A DNA stretch of 64,000 bases, taken from contig JAIOIH010000024.1 in NCBI GenBank assembly GCA_019912395.1, positions 1 to 64,000 of the forward strand. Reading direction: 5' to 3'. Made by a program: the position numbers and the translations under genes. Positions within the stretch are counted from its first letter, which is position 1; each line of letters starts with the position of its first letter. Of the stretch, positions 25,993 to 35,735 are shown piece after piece. This DNA comes from Flavobacteriales bacterium (GTDB lineage: Bacteria; Bacteroidota; Bacteroidia; Flavobacteriales_F; PHOS-HE28). The notes under the pieces are model-generated. The model was not told the origin of the DNA. It ran no database searches and saw nothing but the letters and a program-made list of their open reading frames with translations.

Positions 25993-26937
25993 ATGTCCAA
26001 CACCCTCATGCGTTCCCATTTGGACCTGCCCGGCATTGCGGAGGTCTATCACGGCAAGGTTCGCGACGTGTATCACCTCACCGATGGACGCACCATCCTT
26101 GTTGCCACGGACCGCATCAGCGCATTCGATGTGGTGTTGCCGCGCGGCATCCCGCACAAGGGCCAGGTGCTCAGTCAGCTCAGCTGGAAGATGCTGCAGG
26201 CCACCGCGCACATCGCACCGAACTGGGCTCTGGCTTCGCCCGATCCCAATGTGGTGGTTGGCCACCGCTGCGATACCGTGAAAGTGGAGATGGTAGTGCG
26301 CGGTTACCTGGCGGGCCATGCCTGGCGCACCTATCAGCAAGGTGAGCGCATGCTCTGCGGAGCTCCGATGCCTGAGGGTTTGAAGGAGAACGATGCCTTT
26401 CCAGCACCGTTGATCACGCCCAGTACCAAGGCGGATGTGGGCCACGATGAGGATATTTCCCCGAAGGAGATCCTGGAACGTGGCCTTTGCACACCGGAGG
26501 AGTGGGAGACCATGAGCCGGTACGCCTTGGCGCTGTTCGCTGAAGGAAGCCGCATCGCGAATGAGCGCGGCCTGATCCTGGTGGATACGAAGTACGAGTT
26601 CGGACGCACTGCGGATGGCCGCATCCTGCTGATCGACGAGGTACATACGCCGGACAGCTCGCGCTATTTCCACCTCGAAGGCTACGCGGAACGCCAAGCG
26701 AAGGGCGAGCGGCAGAAGCAACTGAGCAAGGAGTTCGTGCGGGAATGGCTGATCGCAAACCACTTCATGGGGAAGGAAGGCCAGCAGGTCCCCGACATGG
26801 ACGATGCCTTCGTGCAAAGCGTTACCAACCGTTACGTGGAACTCTTCGAGCGGATCACCGGAGACCAGTTCGTCCCGGCGGACACCGCGGATATCAACCG
26901 ACGGATGCAGCGAGCCTTGAGTGATTGGCTGAAGTAG
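25993..26937 (+). CDS. purC: SAICAR synthase (phosphoribosylaminoimidazole-succinocarboxamide synthase)
   Basis: A 314-residue enzyme of purine synthesis that joins aspartate to CAIR using ATP. It has YHGKVRDVYHL as the ATP-binding entry, TDRISAFDVVLPRGIP (the two family signature blocks), VEMVVRGYLAGHAW, PLITPSTKADVGHDEDIS and the late LILVDTKYEFGRT and IDEVHTPDSSRYF blocks. The length fits the long PurC form found in Bacteroidota and eukaryote-like enzymes. The start at 25993 precedes MSNTLMRSHLDLPGI; a longer frame to 25966 would run through the AGCTAATC repeat. Confidence 0.97.
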   Translation: MSNTLMRSHLDLPGIAEVYHGKVRDVYHLTDGRTILVATDRISAFDVVLPRGIPHKGQVLSQLSWKMLQATAHIAPNWALASPDPNVVVGHRCDTVKVEMVVRGYLAGHAWRTYQQGERMLCGAPMPEGLKENDAFPAPLITPSTKADVGHDEDISPKEILERGLCTPEEWETMSRYALALFAEGSRIANERGLILVDTKYEFGRTADGRILLIDEVHTPDSSRYFHLEGYAERQAKGERQKQLSKEFVREWLIANHFMGKEGQQVPDMDDAFVQSVTNRYVELFERITGDQFVPADTADINRRMQRALSDWLK

Positions 26938-27001
26938 AACGCGTCGTTGGAGAACGGCATCCAGTCCTTGGAGGACATTTGACTACCGATCTTGATCATG
27001 C

Positions 27002-27727
27002 TCACTGCGTTGCCACGGTGACCAGCAGCGGGCTTTCGAAGATGCTCGCCGGTGAGATCACCACCTCGTCCAACGGGATCTGCTTGCCGTACCGTGCTTT
27101 GAGCTTTTCCGCAACAGCGGGGTCGGACAGGTCGAACTCGCGAAGCTGCTGCAATTGCCCGATCTCCAGTCCTGTGGCCTGGTGATAGGCTTTCCAGATC
27201 AACTCGGAGCAGTAAATACGCTCATCGCTCCAATCGAAATGCAGATCGTAGTCTTTTCCCAGGAATTGCTCACCGGCATCCTTTACCGCCCTGAGGGCTT
27301 GATCGGAGAGGGGAGGGTCAACCCGGGTGCGCTTCACCACGTAGTGCCTGCCCTCACCGCGAGCGATCCAATTCACCAGCGGTGTCCACTGCACGGGTTG
27401 CACCGCCTCCAGCACGTACCATTCACGCCGCCCGGTATCCGCTTGGAATACCATTCCGCAATGGCTGTACGTTGAACGGGTGGCCAGTTGGATGGCCTTG
27501 CTTTGGCCCGACAAGGAAGATTGGAAGATGAGGTCGCCGTTCCGGAGCTCCTTCAGCAAGGCTCGTTGCGCTTTTCCGGCTTTGGCGCGCTCCAGCCGTT
27601 GCTCCGGCAGATAGTAGACGTTGACACCCCAGAGCACCGCCAATACGGCGAGTACGCCCACAATGGTGAAGGCAAGGCGTTCGCGCTTTCTCGGCGCCAT
27701 GTTCCTGATCACCGGCTGGATCGCCAT
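27002..27727 (-). CDS. YiiX-type permuted papain-fold cysteine hydrolase
   Basis: A 241-residue protein with an N-terminal membrane anchor (about 19-40) and a permuted NlpC/P60 domain outside. LRNGDLIFQSSLSGQSKAIQ opens the domain; the YSHCGMVF block contains the proposed His; and RIYCSELIWKAYHQ carries the catalytic Cys in the YCSEL motif typical of YiiX/YebB proteins. Members act on amide bonds, possibly in peptidoglycan or lipid-linked substrates. A second ATG (27700, MAPRKRERL) is a plausible start too. Confidence 0.85.
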   Translation of the reverse strand: MAIQPVIRNMAPRKRERLAFTIVGVLAVLAVLWGVNVYYLPEQRLERAKAGKAQRALLKELRNGDLIFQSSLSGQSKAIQLATRSTYSHCGMVFQADTGRREWYVLEAVQPVQWTPLVNWIARGEGRHYVVKRTRVDPPLSDQALRAVKDAGEQFLGKDYDLHFDWSDERIYCSELIWKAYHQATGLEIGQLQQLREFDLSDPAVAEKLKARYGKQIPLDEVVISPASIFESPLLVTVATQ

Positions 27728-27759
27728 GCTCGGTCCGTTCGCATCGGTGAAATCAAACG

Positions 27760-28290
27760 CTATTCAGCGCCGAGCCTGTCCTTCAGCACGTTCGCCAGAT
27801 CTTCCAGCAAGGCCTTTTTGTAATCGTCCTTTTCAGATGCAACGGCCTTCTTCAAGCTGGCCAATCCTTTTCGGGCGGCCTTTTCAGGGAGCAGCTCCTG
27901 ATTCTCGATCACGGTGAGCGCCTCAAAGGTCTCCTCCGCATCGCCTTCCACCGCGATCTGCACCAAGCGTTCGGTGTAGGGCCGGGCATCCAGTCCGGCG
28001 TTCCAGAATGCGGCGATGGCGGTCTTCCGCACGTCGAGCAGTTCAGGTACATCCAGCGCACGGCCCAGTTCGGCTGCTGCGTCCTTTGCCTTCACTTCAT
28101 AAAGGAGGCCCTGGATCCGGCGTTGGCGGTCCGGGTCGGATGTGGAGGCCAAGGCGTGCAGCAGCGGGAAGATGGAACTCGCGTCCCCCTTTTCATGGAT
28201 CACGGCCAAGGCATCCAGGGCTTTTGCATCGTCTTCGCTCAGCAGGGCCGCGAACGCCTTGCTCATGGTGAGCGCCTTCTTTTCGGTCAT
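27760..28290 (-). CDS. HEAT-repeat-like alpha-helical protein
   Basis: A 176-residue, largely helical, acidic protein from ATG 28290. Paired helices such as ALLSEDDAKALDALAVIHEKG, PLLHALASTSDPDRQRRIQG and LDVRKTAIAAFWNAGL have the length and hydrophobic pattern of HEAT/armadillo units. No signal peptide is present, so it is probably cytoplasmic. A -7 box lies so close that the mRNA may be leaderless. YiiX follows 32 bp later on the same strand. The family is common in Flavobacteriales and has no established role that I recognise. Confidence 0.7.
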   Translation of the reverse strand: MTEKKALTMSKAFAALLSEDDAKALDALAVIHEKGDASSIFPLLHALASTSDPDRQRRIQGLLYEVKAKDAAAELGRALDVPELLDVRKTAIAAFWNAGLDARPYTERLVQIAVEGDAEETFEALTVIENQELLPEKAARKGLASLKKAVASEKDDYKKALLEDLANVLKDRLGAE

Positions 28291-28294
28291 GCTG

Positions 28295-28302
28295 CAAAGG
28301 TA
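28295..28302 (-). promoter_or_regulatory. -7 box (TACCTTTG) adjacent to a start codon
   Basis: A perfect TAnnTTTG ending four bases before ATG 28290. With the usual spacing, transcription would begin at or within a base or two of the ATG, suggesting a leaderless mRNA. Confidence 0.5.
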
Positions 28303-28417
28303 GAAGACGGAATGGTCAGCTTCCATGGGCATCTACCCGCCCGGATCGATGGCTGCGCGCCCCTTGATGAATACGGGACGCGTACCAATGGTTACGCAGG
28401 GCGAACTTTGTACCACC

Positions 28418-29464
28418 ATGTCCGATATCAAAGCATACGCCGCCGAGAGCGCCACTTCCCCCCTGAAACCGACGATCATAGAACGCCGCGATCCCGGATC
28501 GCATGATGTGGCCATCGACATCGCCTTCTGCGGGGTCTGCCACTCGGACCTGCACGCCGTGCGCAACGATTGGGGAGGCACGCGCTATCCGATCGTTCCC
28601 GGGCACGAGATCACGGGCACCGTGACCGCCGTGGGCAGCAAAGTGAGCCGCTGGAAGGTCGGCCAAACGGTGGGCGTGGGCTGCATGGTCAATAGCTGCA
28701 GGACCTGCGAAGCCTGCCAGGAACACGAAGAGCAATTCTGCGAAAAAGGCATGACCGCCACGTACAATTCCATCGACAAGCACGGCGACGGCACCGTGAC
28801 CAAGGGCGGCTATTCCACCCACATCGTGGTACCCGAGGATTTCGTGCTGCGCATTCCCGAAGGCATGCCGTTGGACCGCACGGCCCCCCTGCTCTGTGCA
28901 GGCATCACCACTTACTCGCCCTTGCATCGCCATGGGGTGAAGGCCGGCGACAAGGTGGGCATCGTGGGCCTCGGCGGCCTGGGCCATATGGGCGTGAAGA
29001 TCGCCAAGGCGATGGGTGCACACGTCACCATGATCAGCCATTCCGCGAGCAAGCAAGCCGATGCCGAGCGATTGGGTGCCGATGATTTCCTGCTTACCAA
29101 GGAGGAGAATGTGTTCAAGAGGAATGCCAAGCGGTTCGACTTCATCCTGGATACCGTTTCCGCAGCCCACGATTACAATGCCTATCTGGGCATGTTGGGC
29201 CGGGGAGGCACGATGGTTCTTGTGGGCCTGCCGGAGGCATCACCGATAGCAGCCGGATCATTGATCCATCGGCGCCGCCAGCTAGCTGGTTCACTTATCG
29301 GTGGCATCAAGGAAACCCAGGAGATGTTGGATTTCTGCGCGAGGCACAACGTGCTCAGCGACATCGAACTGATTCCCATGGACCGGATCAACACCGCATA
29401 CGAGCGCATGCTGAAGAGCGATGTGCGCTACCGCTTCGTGATCGATATGAAGTCGTTGGGGTAG
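28418..29464 (+). CDS. Zinc-dependent NAD(P) alcohol dehydrogenase (cinnamyl-alcohol/YahK type)
   Basis: A 348-residue medium-chain dehydrogenase from ATG 28418. Catalytic-zinc ligands lie in FCGVCHSDLHAVRND and GHEITGTVTAVG; four structural-zinc cysteines occur in NSCRTCEACQEHEEQFC. The Rossmann motif is VGLGGLGHMGVKIAKAMG, followed by ISHSASKQADAERLGADDFL. The ISHSASK stretch at the end of the second strand suggests NADPH preference, as in YahK-like aldehyde reductases. It would reduce aldehydes to alcohols; the physiological substrate is unknown. Monocistronic. Confidence 0.92.
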   Translation: MSDIKAYAAESATSPLKPTIIERRDPGSHDVAIDIAFCGVCHSDLHAVRNDWGGTRYPIVPGHEITGTVTAVGSKVSRWKVGQTVGVGCMVNSCRTCEACQEHEEQFCEKGMTATYNSIDKHGDGTVTKGGYSTHIVVPEDFVLRIPEGMPLDRTAPLLCAGITTYSPLHRHGVKAGDKVGIVGLGGLGHMGVKIAKAMGAHVTMISHSASKQADAERLGADDFLLTKEENVFKRNAKRFDFILDTVSAAHDYNAYLGMLGRGGTMVLVGLPEASPIAAGSLIHRRRQLAGSLIGGIKETQEMLDFCARHNVLSDIELIPMDRINTAYERMLKSDVRYRFVIDMKSLG

Positions 29465-29648
29465 GATCGAGCAACCAATGAATGCTTCATGAACCACTGG
29501 AGGATGGGCCAGTTCAACGTCCTTTCAGCGCAGGGTCCGCTATGTATCGCAGATCCTGATCGGCGAGACCCTGCGGAAGAATGAAATTGCCGTGAAGCAA
29601 AGAGGATGGCGATGAGTCCAGTACACGGACGACTTCGCTACGCCCGCC

Positions 29649-29676
29649 ATCAGCTAATCGCCGGATCAGCCAATCC
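29649..29676 (+). repeat. AGCTAATC-type intergenic repeat
   Basis: ATCAGCTAATCGCC followed by GGATCAGCCAATCC, two near-copies of one word in tandem, directly before the ppsA stop. The rest of the 218-bp spacer between the dehydrogenase and ppsA shows no gene. Confidence 0.55.
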
Positions 29677-29682
29677 ACTTTC

Positions 29683-32139
29683 CTAGGCATCCGCCTTCAC
29701 CACCTTCTTCGCCGCGATCGTTTTCTCCACTTCCGCGATCGCCCGTTTCGTCTTCAGCAAGCTGTCCGGGGTTACGCTGATGGAATCGATGCCCAGCTCC
29801 ACCAGGAACTGCGCGAAGTCCGGGAAATCACTGGGGCCTTGGCCGCAAATACCCACTTTGGTGCCGGTGCGCTTGGCGGAATCGATCAGCATCTTCAGCA
29901 TGCGCTTCACGGCCGGGTTGCGCTCGTCATAGAGATGGCTTACCAGCGCACTGTCGCGGTCCAGGCCGAGGGTGAGCTGGGTGAGGTCGTTGCTGCCGAT
30001 GGAGAAGCCATCGATGTGCTCACTGAACTCCTCAGCCATGAGGATGTTGCTGGGGATCTCCGCCATGAGGAAGAGTTCCAAGCCCTCCTTGCCGCGCTCC
30101 AGCCCGTATTCCTTCATCACGGCGGCAACGCTATGCAGCTCTTCCACGGTGCGGCAGAAAGGCACCATGACCACTACGTTCTTCAGGCCCATTTTTTCAC
30201 GCACGCGGCGGATGGCCTTGCACTCCAGCCCGAAGGCTTCCTTGTACGCTTCGCTGTAGTAGCGACTGGCGCCGCGCCAGCCGATCATGGGGTTCTCCTC
30301 GGTCGGCTCGAAGTGCTCGCCGCCCAACAGGTTCTTGTATTCGTTGCTCTTGAAGTCGCTGAAGCGCACGATCACCTTATTGGGGAAGAAGGCGCTGGCG
30401 ATCTTGGCGATGCCGTAGCTCAGCTTTTTCACGAAGAAGGTCTCCTCGTCCTCGTAACCGTTGATCAGGTAGCTGATCTTGCCGCTGAGGGCCACATCGC
30501 CGAGTTCCTTGTGCTGCAGGAGCGCGAGGGGGTGCGCTTGGATGTAATTGTTGATGATGAACTCCTCGCGCGCCAGGCCCACGCCCGCATTGGGCAAGCC
30601 GCTGAACTTGAAGGCGAGGTCCGGGCTGGCCACGTTGAGCATGATCGGCGTCTTCGTTTCCGGCATGTCGGCCAGCATCGTTTCCTCCACGTTGCTGGGG
30701 ATGATCCCGTGATAAATGATGCCGGTGTCGCCCTCGCAGCAGCTCACGGTCACTTCCATGCCGGTGTCCAGCAGGTCGGTGGCATCGCCGCAACCCACGA
30801 TGGCAGGGACCCCCATTTCTCGCGCCACGATCGCCGCGTGGCAGGTGCGCCCGCCCTTGTTGGTGATGATGGCACTGGCCTTTTTCATGATCGGCTCCCA
30901 GTCCGGGTCGGTCATGTCCGTGACGAGCACGTCGCCTTGTTGGAAATCCTTGCCATCGCCATCGCCGCCGCGCCCGTCCAGGCTGAAGAGGATCCTCGCC
31001 TTGCCCGCGCCCACGCGGTCGCCTATGGCGATGCCGCGCGTCACCTCCTTGACATCATCGGGCTTGTCGATCTTGTATTCCACCACGCGGTCCGTGGCCT
31101 TCCGGCTGTGGATGGTCTCCGGTCGTGCCTGCACGATGAACAGCTCCTTGGAGAGCCCGTCCACAGCCCATTCCACGTCCATCGGGCACCATTGGCCCTT
31201 TTTATCGCTGTAGTACTTTTCAATGGCTGCCACGCTGCGCGCGATCTCCAGCGCCTCGGCATCCGTGATGCAGAAGCGGTTGCGCTGGGCACGCTCGACG
31301 GGGATGATCGACGTGGGCTTTCCGGGCTCGCCACCATACACCATCTTACGGTCCTTGTTGCCGAGCTTCTTCTCGATGATGGGCGAGAACCCCTCTGCCA
31401 GCGTGGGCTTGAAGATCAGCCATTCGTCGGGGCTCACCGCCCCCTGCACCACCATTTCGCCCAAGCCGTAGCTGCCGTTGATCAACACCACGTCCTTGAA
31501 GCCGCTTTCGGTGTCCAGACTGAAGGCCACGCCACTGCTGCCCACGTCGGAGCGCACCATTTTCTGGACGCCCACGCTCAGCCCCACCTGGAAATGATCG
31601 TAACCCCGGCTCTCGCGGTACACGATGGCGCGATCGGTGAACAGCGATGCAAAGCAGTTCCGCACTGCGGCGATCAGGTCCTGATGCCCGCGGATGTTGA
31701 GGAAGGTCTCCTGCTGTCCGGCAAATGAAGCATCCGGCAGGTCTTCCGCCGTGGCGCTGGAACGTACGGCCACATCGGTGGCTTCCTGGCCGTACTTCTG
31801 AGACATCTCGTCATAGCGTTGCATGATGCCCTTCCAGATCTCCTCCGGGAATTTCCCGTTCTTGATCAGCGTGCGCACGGCCAAACCGGTGCGGCGGATG
31901 TTCTCCACGTCATCCACGTTCAAGCCTGCCACGATATCGCGGATCTTCTGGTCCAGTACGTTGTGGGCGATGAAGGCCTCGTAGCTCGCCACGGTCACGA
32001 CGAAGCCGCCGGGTACCTGCACACCAAGCTTTCCGAGGTTTTGGATCATCTCCCCGAGGCTGGCATTCTTGCCGCCCACGGTGGGGATGTCGCTGAGTTC
32101 GACTTCGTGGAGCCACTTGAGGAAGGGGGGATGTGACAT
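29683..32139 (-). CDS. ppsA: Phosphoenolpyruvate synthase
   Basis: An 818-residue enzyme from ATG 32139. The N-terminal ATP-grasp PEP/pyruvate-binding domain (WLHEVELSDIPTVGGKNASLG, VRSSATAEDLPDASFAGQQ) is followed by the swivelling phosphohistidine domain with GGRTCHAAIVARE, and by the C-terminal PEP-utilising barrel with IGSNDLTQLTLGLDRDS and the Cys-containing CGQGPSDFPDF. It converts pyruvate, ATP and water to PEP, AMP and phosphate for gluconeogenesis. An upstream frame extension to 32202 lacks family sequence. No regulator of the DUF299 type is nearby. Confidence 0.97.
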   Translation of the reverse strand: MSHPPFLKWLHEVELSDIPTVGGKNASLGEMIQNLGKLGVQVPGGFVVTVASYEAFIAHNVLDQKIRDIVAGLNVDDVENIRRTGLAVRTLIKNGKFPEEIWKGIMQRYDEMSQKYGQEATDVAVRSSATAEDLPDASFAGQQETFLNIRGHQDLIAAVRNCFASLFTDRAIVYRESRGYDHFQVGLSVGVQKMVRSDVGSSGVAFSLDTESGFKDVVLINGSYGLGEMVVQGAVSPDEWLIFKPTLAEGFSPIIEKKLGNKDRKMVYGGEPGKPTSIIPVERAQRNRFCITDAEALEIARSVAAIEKYYSDKKGQWCPMDVEWAVDGLSKELFIVQARPETIHSRKATDRVVEYKIDKPDDVKEVTRGIAIGDRVGAGKARILFSLDGRGGDGDGKDFQQGDVLVTDMTDPDWEPIMKKASAIITNKGGRTCHAAIVAREMGVPAIVGCGDATDLLDTGMEVTVSCCEGDTGIIYHGIIPSNVEETMLADMPETKTPIMLNVASPDLAFKFSGLPNAGVGLAREEFIINNYIQAHPLALLQHKELGDVALSGKISYLINGYEDEETFFVKKLSYGIAKIASAFFPNKVIVRFSDFKSNEYKNLLGGEHFEPTEENPMIGWRGASRYYSEAYKEAFGLECKAIRRVREKMGLKNVVVMVPFCRTVEELHSVAAVMKEYGLERGKEGLELFLMAEIPSNILMAEEFSEHIDGFSIGSNDLTQLTLGLDRDSALVSHLYDERNPAVKRMLKMLIDSAKRTGTKVGICGQGPSDFPDFAQFLVELGIDSISVTPDSLLKTKRAIAEVEKTIAAKKVVKADA

Positions 32140-32307
32140 GCTTTGCGGTATGACGGGAGGATGGGGGACTTTCAACGCTGTATCGTGCTGAAAGTTGATC
32201 AAATTTTTGCATCAAGCCACGTTTTTGTCCGGATATTCGTCACTCCGCTAGTTGCTCGCTCTCCGCGATCCACTCCGTGATCCGGCCAAACCCGCGAAAC
32301 CATCCCC

Positions 32308-34293
32308 ATGAAGAAAACACTCCTCCTTTTGCTTTGCTCCGCTGGAATTACGGTCGCCAAGGCCCAGAACACCTGCGCCACGGCCCTGCCCATCGTCCCC
32401 GGAACGTACGCGGTCAATTACGTGGCCGGGTCCGAGGTGCCGTTGCCGATCTGCTCGCAGTATGGTCCGGGGGCCACGATGGGAGCGTGGTTCAGTTATA
32501 CCTCGGCCTTGGACACGGCAGTGACCGTCAGCACGGAGGCCAGCGGCCTCGATACCCGGTTCCATGTGTACACCGGAGGATGCGGTGCGTTGCAATGCCA
32601 TGCTGGCGATGACGACAGTGGAGCCGGGCTTACCTCATTGGCCTCCTTCAACGTCACCGCTGGGGTCACCTACATCATCGCTTTTGACAATAAATGGAAC
32701 TCCGCTTCCTTCAACTTTACCTTATCCGAGGTGATGCCGGAGATTGTGATACCGCCCGCTGAAGGCACGGTGACCTTCACTACAATGGGGCTGCCAGGCA
32801 TTTCCGGTACCACCTTTGCCGCAGTGGACATGAACGGCGACTTCCTGGACGATGTGGTCTCGGTCACCAGCTCCAACATCAATATTCTCCGGCAGATGCC
32901 CGGCGACGATTGGGAGGTCCACAACTACTTCACCGGCGTTGTGCAACATCCGGCATCCTGGAGCCTGGCCGCCGGAGATATCGACGGGAACGGGTTCAAT
33001 GATCTGCAGTACGGGCAAAATGGCGGCGTGACCTTCATGCTGGCCAATGCGACCGGGACGGGATACATCGAGCAAAGCCCGCCCGGCTACATCTTTAGCC
33101 AGCGGGGCAACATGGTCGACATCAACAACGACGGGAACCTCGATGCGTTCATGTGCCACGATGTGGATGCCAATGTTGCCTTCATGAACGATGGCACGGG
33201 CACACTTTCCTTCCAGCAAGGGCAGTTCGGCACCACCTGCGGGAACTACGGCAGCATCTGGGTGGACTACGACAACGACGGCGATATGGACCTCTTCGTG
33301 GCCAAGTGCGGCTGCGACCCGGTGGACATCCTCATGCGCAACAACGGCGACGGGACGTTCACGAGCGTGGCTGCTGCACTGGGCTTCGCGGACAATCACC
33401 AAAGCTGGTCCAGCGCGTGGGGCGACTTCGACAACGACGGGGACATGGACGCGCTGGTGGGTTCCAGTTCCAGCAGCTACCACAAGCTGATGCGCAACAA
33501 CGGTGATGGCACCTTCACCAACATCACCGCCGGCTCGGGCTTCGACGGCTTTGGCGGCCAGAGCATCGAATGGAACACCCGCGACTTCAATAATGACGGA
33601 TACTTGGACATCATCGGTGGCGGAGCCATCATGTACAACAATGGCGACTTCACCTTCTCGCCGGACGACACCGCCCCGTACAACGGCCCCATCGGGGACC
33701 TCAACAACGACGGCTTCCTGGACATCATCAACGGCAGCACTGCCAAGATGAACCAGGGCAACGACAACCATTGGCTCACGGTGAACCTCGTGGGGACGGT
33801 GAGCAACCGCAACGGCATCGGTGCCCGTGTGCGGGTGACCAGTGCGCTGGGTTCCCAGATACGGGAGATCCGCAGCGGCGACGGCTTCAAGTACATGAGC
33901 AGCCTGAATGCCCATTTCGGCCTGGGCAGTGACTCCACCATCGCGCAAGTGCGTGTACAATGGCCATCCGGCATCGTCGATATTGTTTCCGAGCCGTTGG
34001 TGGATGGATCCATCACCATACGGGAAGGCGAAACGCTCTCGACCGGGATCAGCAACAACACCGATGAGCCAAGCTTCGGGGTATTCCCGAATCCGGTGCG
34101 TGACGTGCTTGCAGTATCCGGCCCGGACATGCGCAACAGCCCTTACTCGATCATGGACGTAACCGGCAAGAGCGTCATGGCCGGGCATCTCAGCAACTCC
34201 AAGGTGGATGTTTCCGGGTTGACGGAAGGGTTGTACGTGATCATCATCCAGGCCGACGGAGGGCGCGCGCAGCAACGTTTTGTCAAGCAATAG
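32308..34293 (+). CDS. FG-GAP/VCBS and UnbV domain protein, T9SS cargo
   Basis: A 661-residue secreted protein. It has a signal peptide (1-20, ending TVAKAQ) and an N-terminal beta-sandwich (about 21-145). Seven FG-GAP/VCBS units follow with calcium-loop motifs such as DINNDGNLDAF, DYDNDGDMDLF, DFDNDGDMDAL and DLNNDGFLDII, probably a beta-propeller. An ASPIC/UnbV domain comes next (NRNGIGARVRV, REIRSGDGFKYMSS, VRVQWPSGIVD). The T9SS sorting domain is FGVFPNPVRDVL to the end, with QRFVKQ. Calcium-dependent surface adhesion or ligand binding is inferred. Confidence 0.93.
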   Translation: MKKTLLLLLCSAGITVAKAQNTCATALPIVPGTYAVNYVAGSEVPLPICSQYGPGATMGAWFSYTSALDTAVTVSTEASGLDTRFHVYTGGCGALQCHAGDDDSGAGLTSLASFNVTAGVTYIIAFDNKWNSASFNFTLSEVMPEIVIPPAEGTVTFTTMGLPGISGTTFAAVDMNGDFLDDVVSVTSSNINILRQMPGDDWEVHNYFTGVVQHPASWSLAAGDIDGNGFNDLQYGQNGGVTFMLANATGTGYIEQSPPGYIFSQRGNMVDINNDGNLDAFMCHDVDANVAFMNDGTGTLSFQQGQFGTTCGNYGSIWVDYDNDGDMDLFVAKCGCDPVDILMRNNGDGTFTSVAAALGFADNHQSWSSAWGDFDNDGDMDALVGSSSSSYHKLMRNNGDGTFTNITAGSGFDGFGGQSIEWNTRDFNNDGYLDIIGGGAIMYNNGDFTFSPDDTAPYNGPIGDLNNDGFLDIINGSTAKMNQGNDNHWLTVNLVGTVSNRNGIGARVRVTSALGSQIREIRSGDGFKYMSSLNAHFGLGSDSTIAQVRVQWPSGIVDIVSEPLVDGSITIREGETLSTGISNNTDEPSFGVFPNPVRDVLAVSGPDMRNSPYSIMDVTGKSVMAGHLSNSKVDVSGLTEGLYVIIIQADGGRAQQRFVKQ

Positions 34294-34310
34294 GGGGCCG
34301 ATCCGGTTCC

Positions 34311-34348
34311 AAGGAACGAGCCCGGACACGTCCGGGCTCGTTCCTTTT
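34311..34348. terminator. Strong bidirectional hairpin terminator
   Basis: A perfect 16-bp stem (AAGGAACGAGCCCGGA paired with its complement at 34331-34346) with a four-base loop and T/A runs on both sides, between convergent genes. Confidence 0.92.
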
Positions 34349-34400
34349 CGTCGGATGCTCCACGCGAACAAGCGCTCGACACGCCTGTACCGGGGTCGGT

Positions 34401-35735
34401 TCAAAGCATCCCCCGGGCCTTGATCTCCAAGTACTTGTTCATCACGTTCACGCTCAGCTGCTCCGGCGCGGTAAGGATGGTGAGCACGCCGTTGCGCTCG
34501 AGTTCCTTGGCGATCAGTTCCTTCTCGTTGATGAACTTGGTGGTGATGGCCTTGACGTACACGTCCATGGTGCTGCGGTCCGGACGCTGGAGCAGCTGGT
34601 CGAGCTCGGTGTTGCGGAAGATCACCACGGCCACCAAGTGCGCGCGTGCCAGCAATTGCAGGTAGGGCAGTTGGCGGCGCATCGCCGAAAGGCTTTCGTA
34701 GTTGGTGTACATCACCAGCAGGCTGCGCTGCGATATCGTGCGTTTCACGCGGGGGAAGAGGGCTTCCATGTCGGTCTCGGCGAAGTCCGTCGCTTGCGCA
34801 TGGAGCAGCTCCATCACGCGGTGCATGCATCCCTTGTCGCGAGCGGGCGGAAGCACGTTGTGGACAACATTGCTGTACGTGATCACGCCGGCCTTGTCGT
34901 CCTTTTTGATGGCGATGTCGCTGAGCACGAGCGCGGCATTGATGGCGCGGTCCAGCAGGCTCAGGCCGCCAAAGGGCATCTTCATGGTGCGTCCCGTATC
35001 GATCAGCGAAACGATCTGCTGGGCCTTTTCGTCCTGGTACTGGTTCACCATCAACTTGGCCCGGCGCGCGGTGGCCTTCCAGTTCACGGTGCGCCGGTCG
35101 TCACCGGGGATGTACTCGCGGATCTGCTCGAACTCGGAGCGCTGGGCACTGCGCCGCACCTTGCGCACCCCGGCCATGCTGTAGGGGTCCGCCAAGGCCA
35201 TCAGTTCATACTTCCGCAGGTGGATATAGCTCGGGTACACGGCGATCTCGCGCCCTTGTTCCTGCTTGTAGCGCCGTTCCGCCAAGCCGAGCCTCGTTCG
35301 TACCAGCACGTTGATCGCACCGTACGCGTAGACGCCGCGCATGAGCGGCCGCACCATGTAGGTGAGCTGCGCCGTACCCCGGGGCCCGATGTCGCGGTGC
35401 AGGTGCAGGCCGCGCTCCTGCAATTGCACGGGCAATTCGTCCAGCACGCGCACGCTGATGGGAACGGGGTAGCGGCTGCGCACTTCCACCGTTACGGGGT
35501 TCTCATCCCCGTTGCTCCATTTGGCAAACGTGTGCCGCGCGGCCTGTACGCCCTCCTTCACGCTATGGAGCCGCACGATGTCCAACAGCGTGCCCACCAC
35601 CAACAAGCTGAGGACAACCAGGGCTGTCGGCAGCAACACTGGAAAGAGGTACGCCAATACGAAGAGGCCCACGGCGGCCCACCCGATGCCGAAAAAGCGC
35701 CGGGTCAAAAAGAGCGATCGGAAAAAGCTTTTCAC
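34401..35735 (-). CDS. DUF58 domain protein
   Basis: A 444-residue protein starting at a GTG whose bases overlap the moxR TGA (GTGA). Two membrane helices (about 10-55) precede a beta-rich region and the DUF58 core with GVRKVRRSAQRSEFEQIREY and IPGDDRRTVNWKATARR (the family signature), followed by a vWA-like fold (IVSLIDTGRTM) with a partial MIDAS motif. DUF58 proteins pair with MoxR AAA ATPases in metal- or cofactor-insertion chaperone systems. The frame runs on upstream inside moxR, but that part is not the gene. Confidence 0.92.
   Translation of the reverse strand: MKSFFRSLFLTRRFFGIGWAAVGLFVLAYLFPVLLPTALVVLSLLVVGTLLDIVRLHSVKEGVQAARHTFAKWSNGDENPVTVEVRSRYPVPISVRVLDELPVQLQERGLHLHRDIGPRGTAQLTYMVRPLMRGVYAYGAINVLVRTRLGLAERRYKQEQGREIAVYPSYIHLRKYELMALADPYSMAGVRKVRRSAQRSEFEQIREYIPGDDRRTVNWKATARRAKLMVNQYQDEKAQQIVSLIDTGRTMKMPFGGLSLLDRAINAALVLSDIAIKKDDKAGVITYSNVVHNVLPPARDKGCMHRVMELLHAQATDFAETDMEALFPRVKRTISQRSLLVMYTNYESLSAMRRQLPYLQLLARAHLVAVVIFRNTELDQLLQRPDRSTMDVYVKAITTKFINEKELIAKELERNGVLTILTAPEQLSVNVMNKYLEIKARGML

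Noticed and set aside
29465-29648. Possible gene remnant between the dehydrogenase and ppsA
   Set aside because: Short frames of about 20-30 codons read loosely protein-like but none has a start, length or motif worth calling.
29839-31728. 629-residue plus-strand open frame
   Set aside because: Antisense to ppsA. Long antisense frames are expected in GC-rich coding DNA; the protein is His/Ala/Val-rich without any motif.
32722-34830. 702-residue minus-strand open frame
   Set aside because: Antisense to the FG-GAP gene; the Asp-rich calcium loops on the plus strand prove the coding direction.
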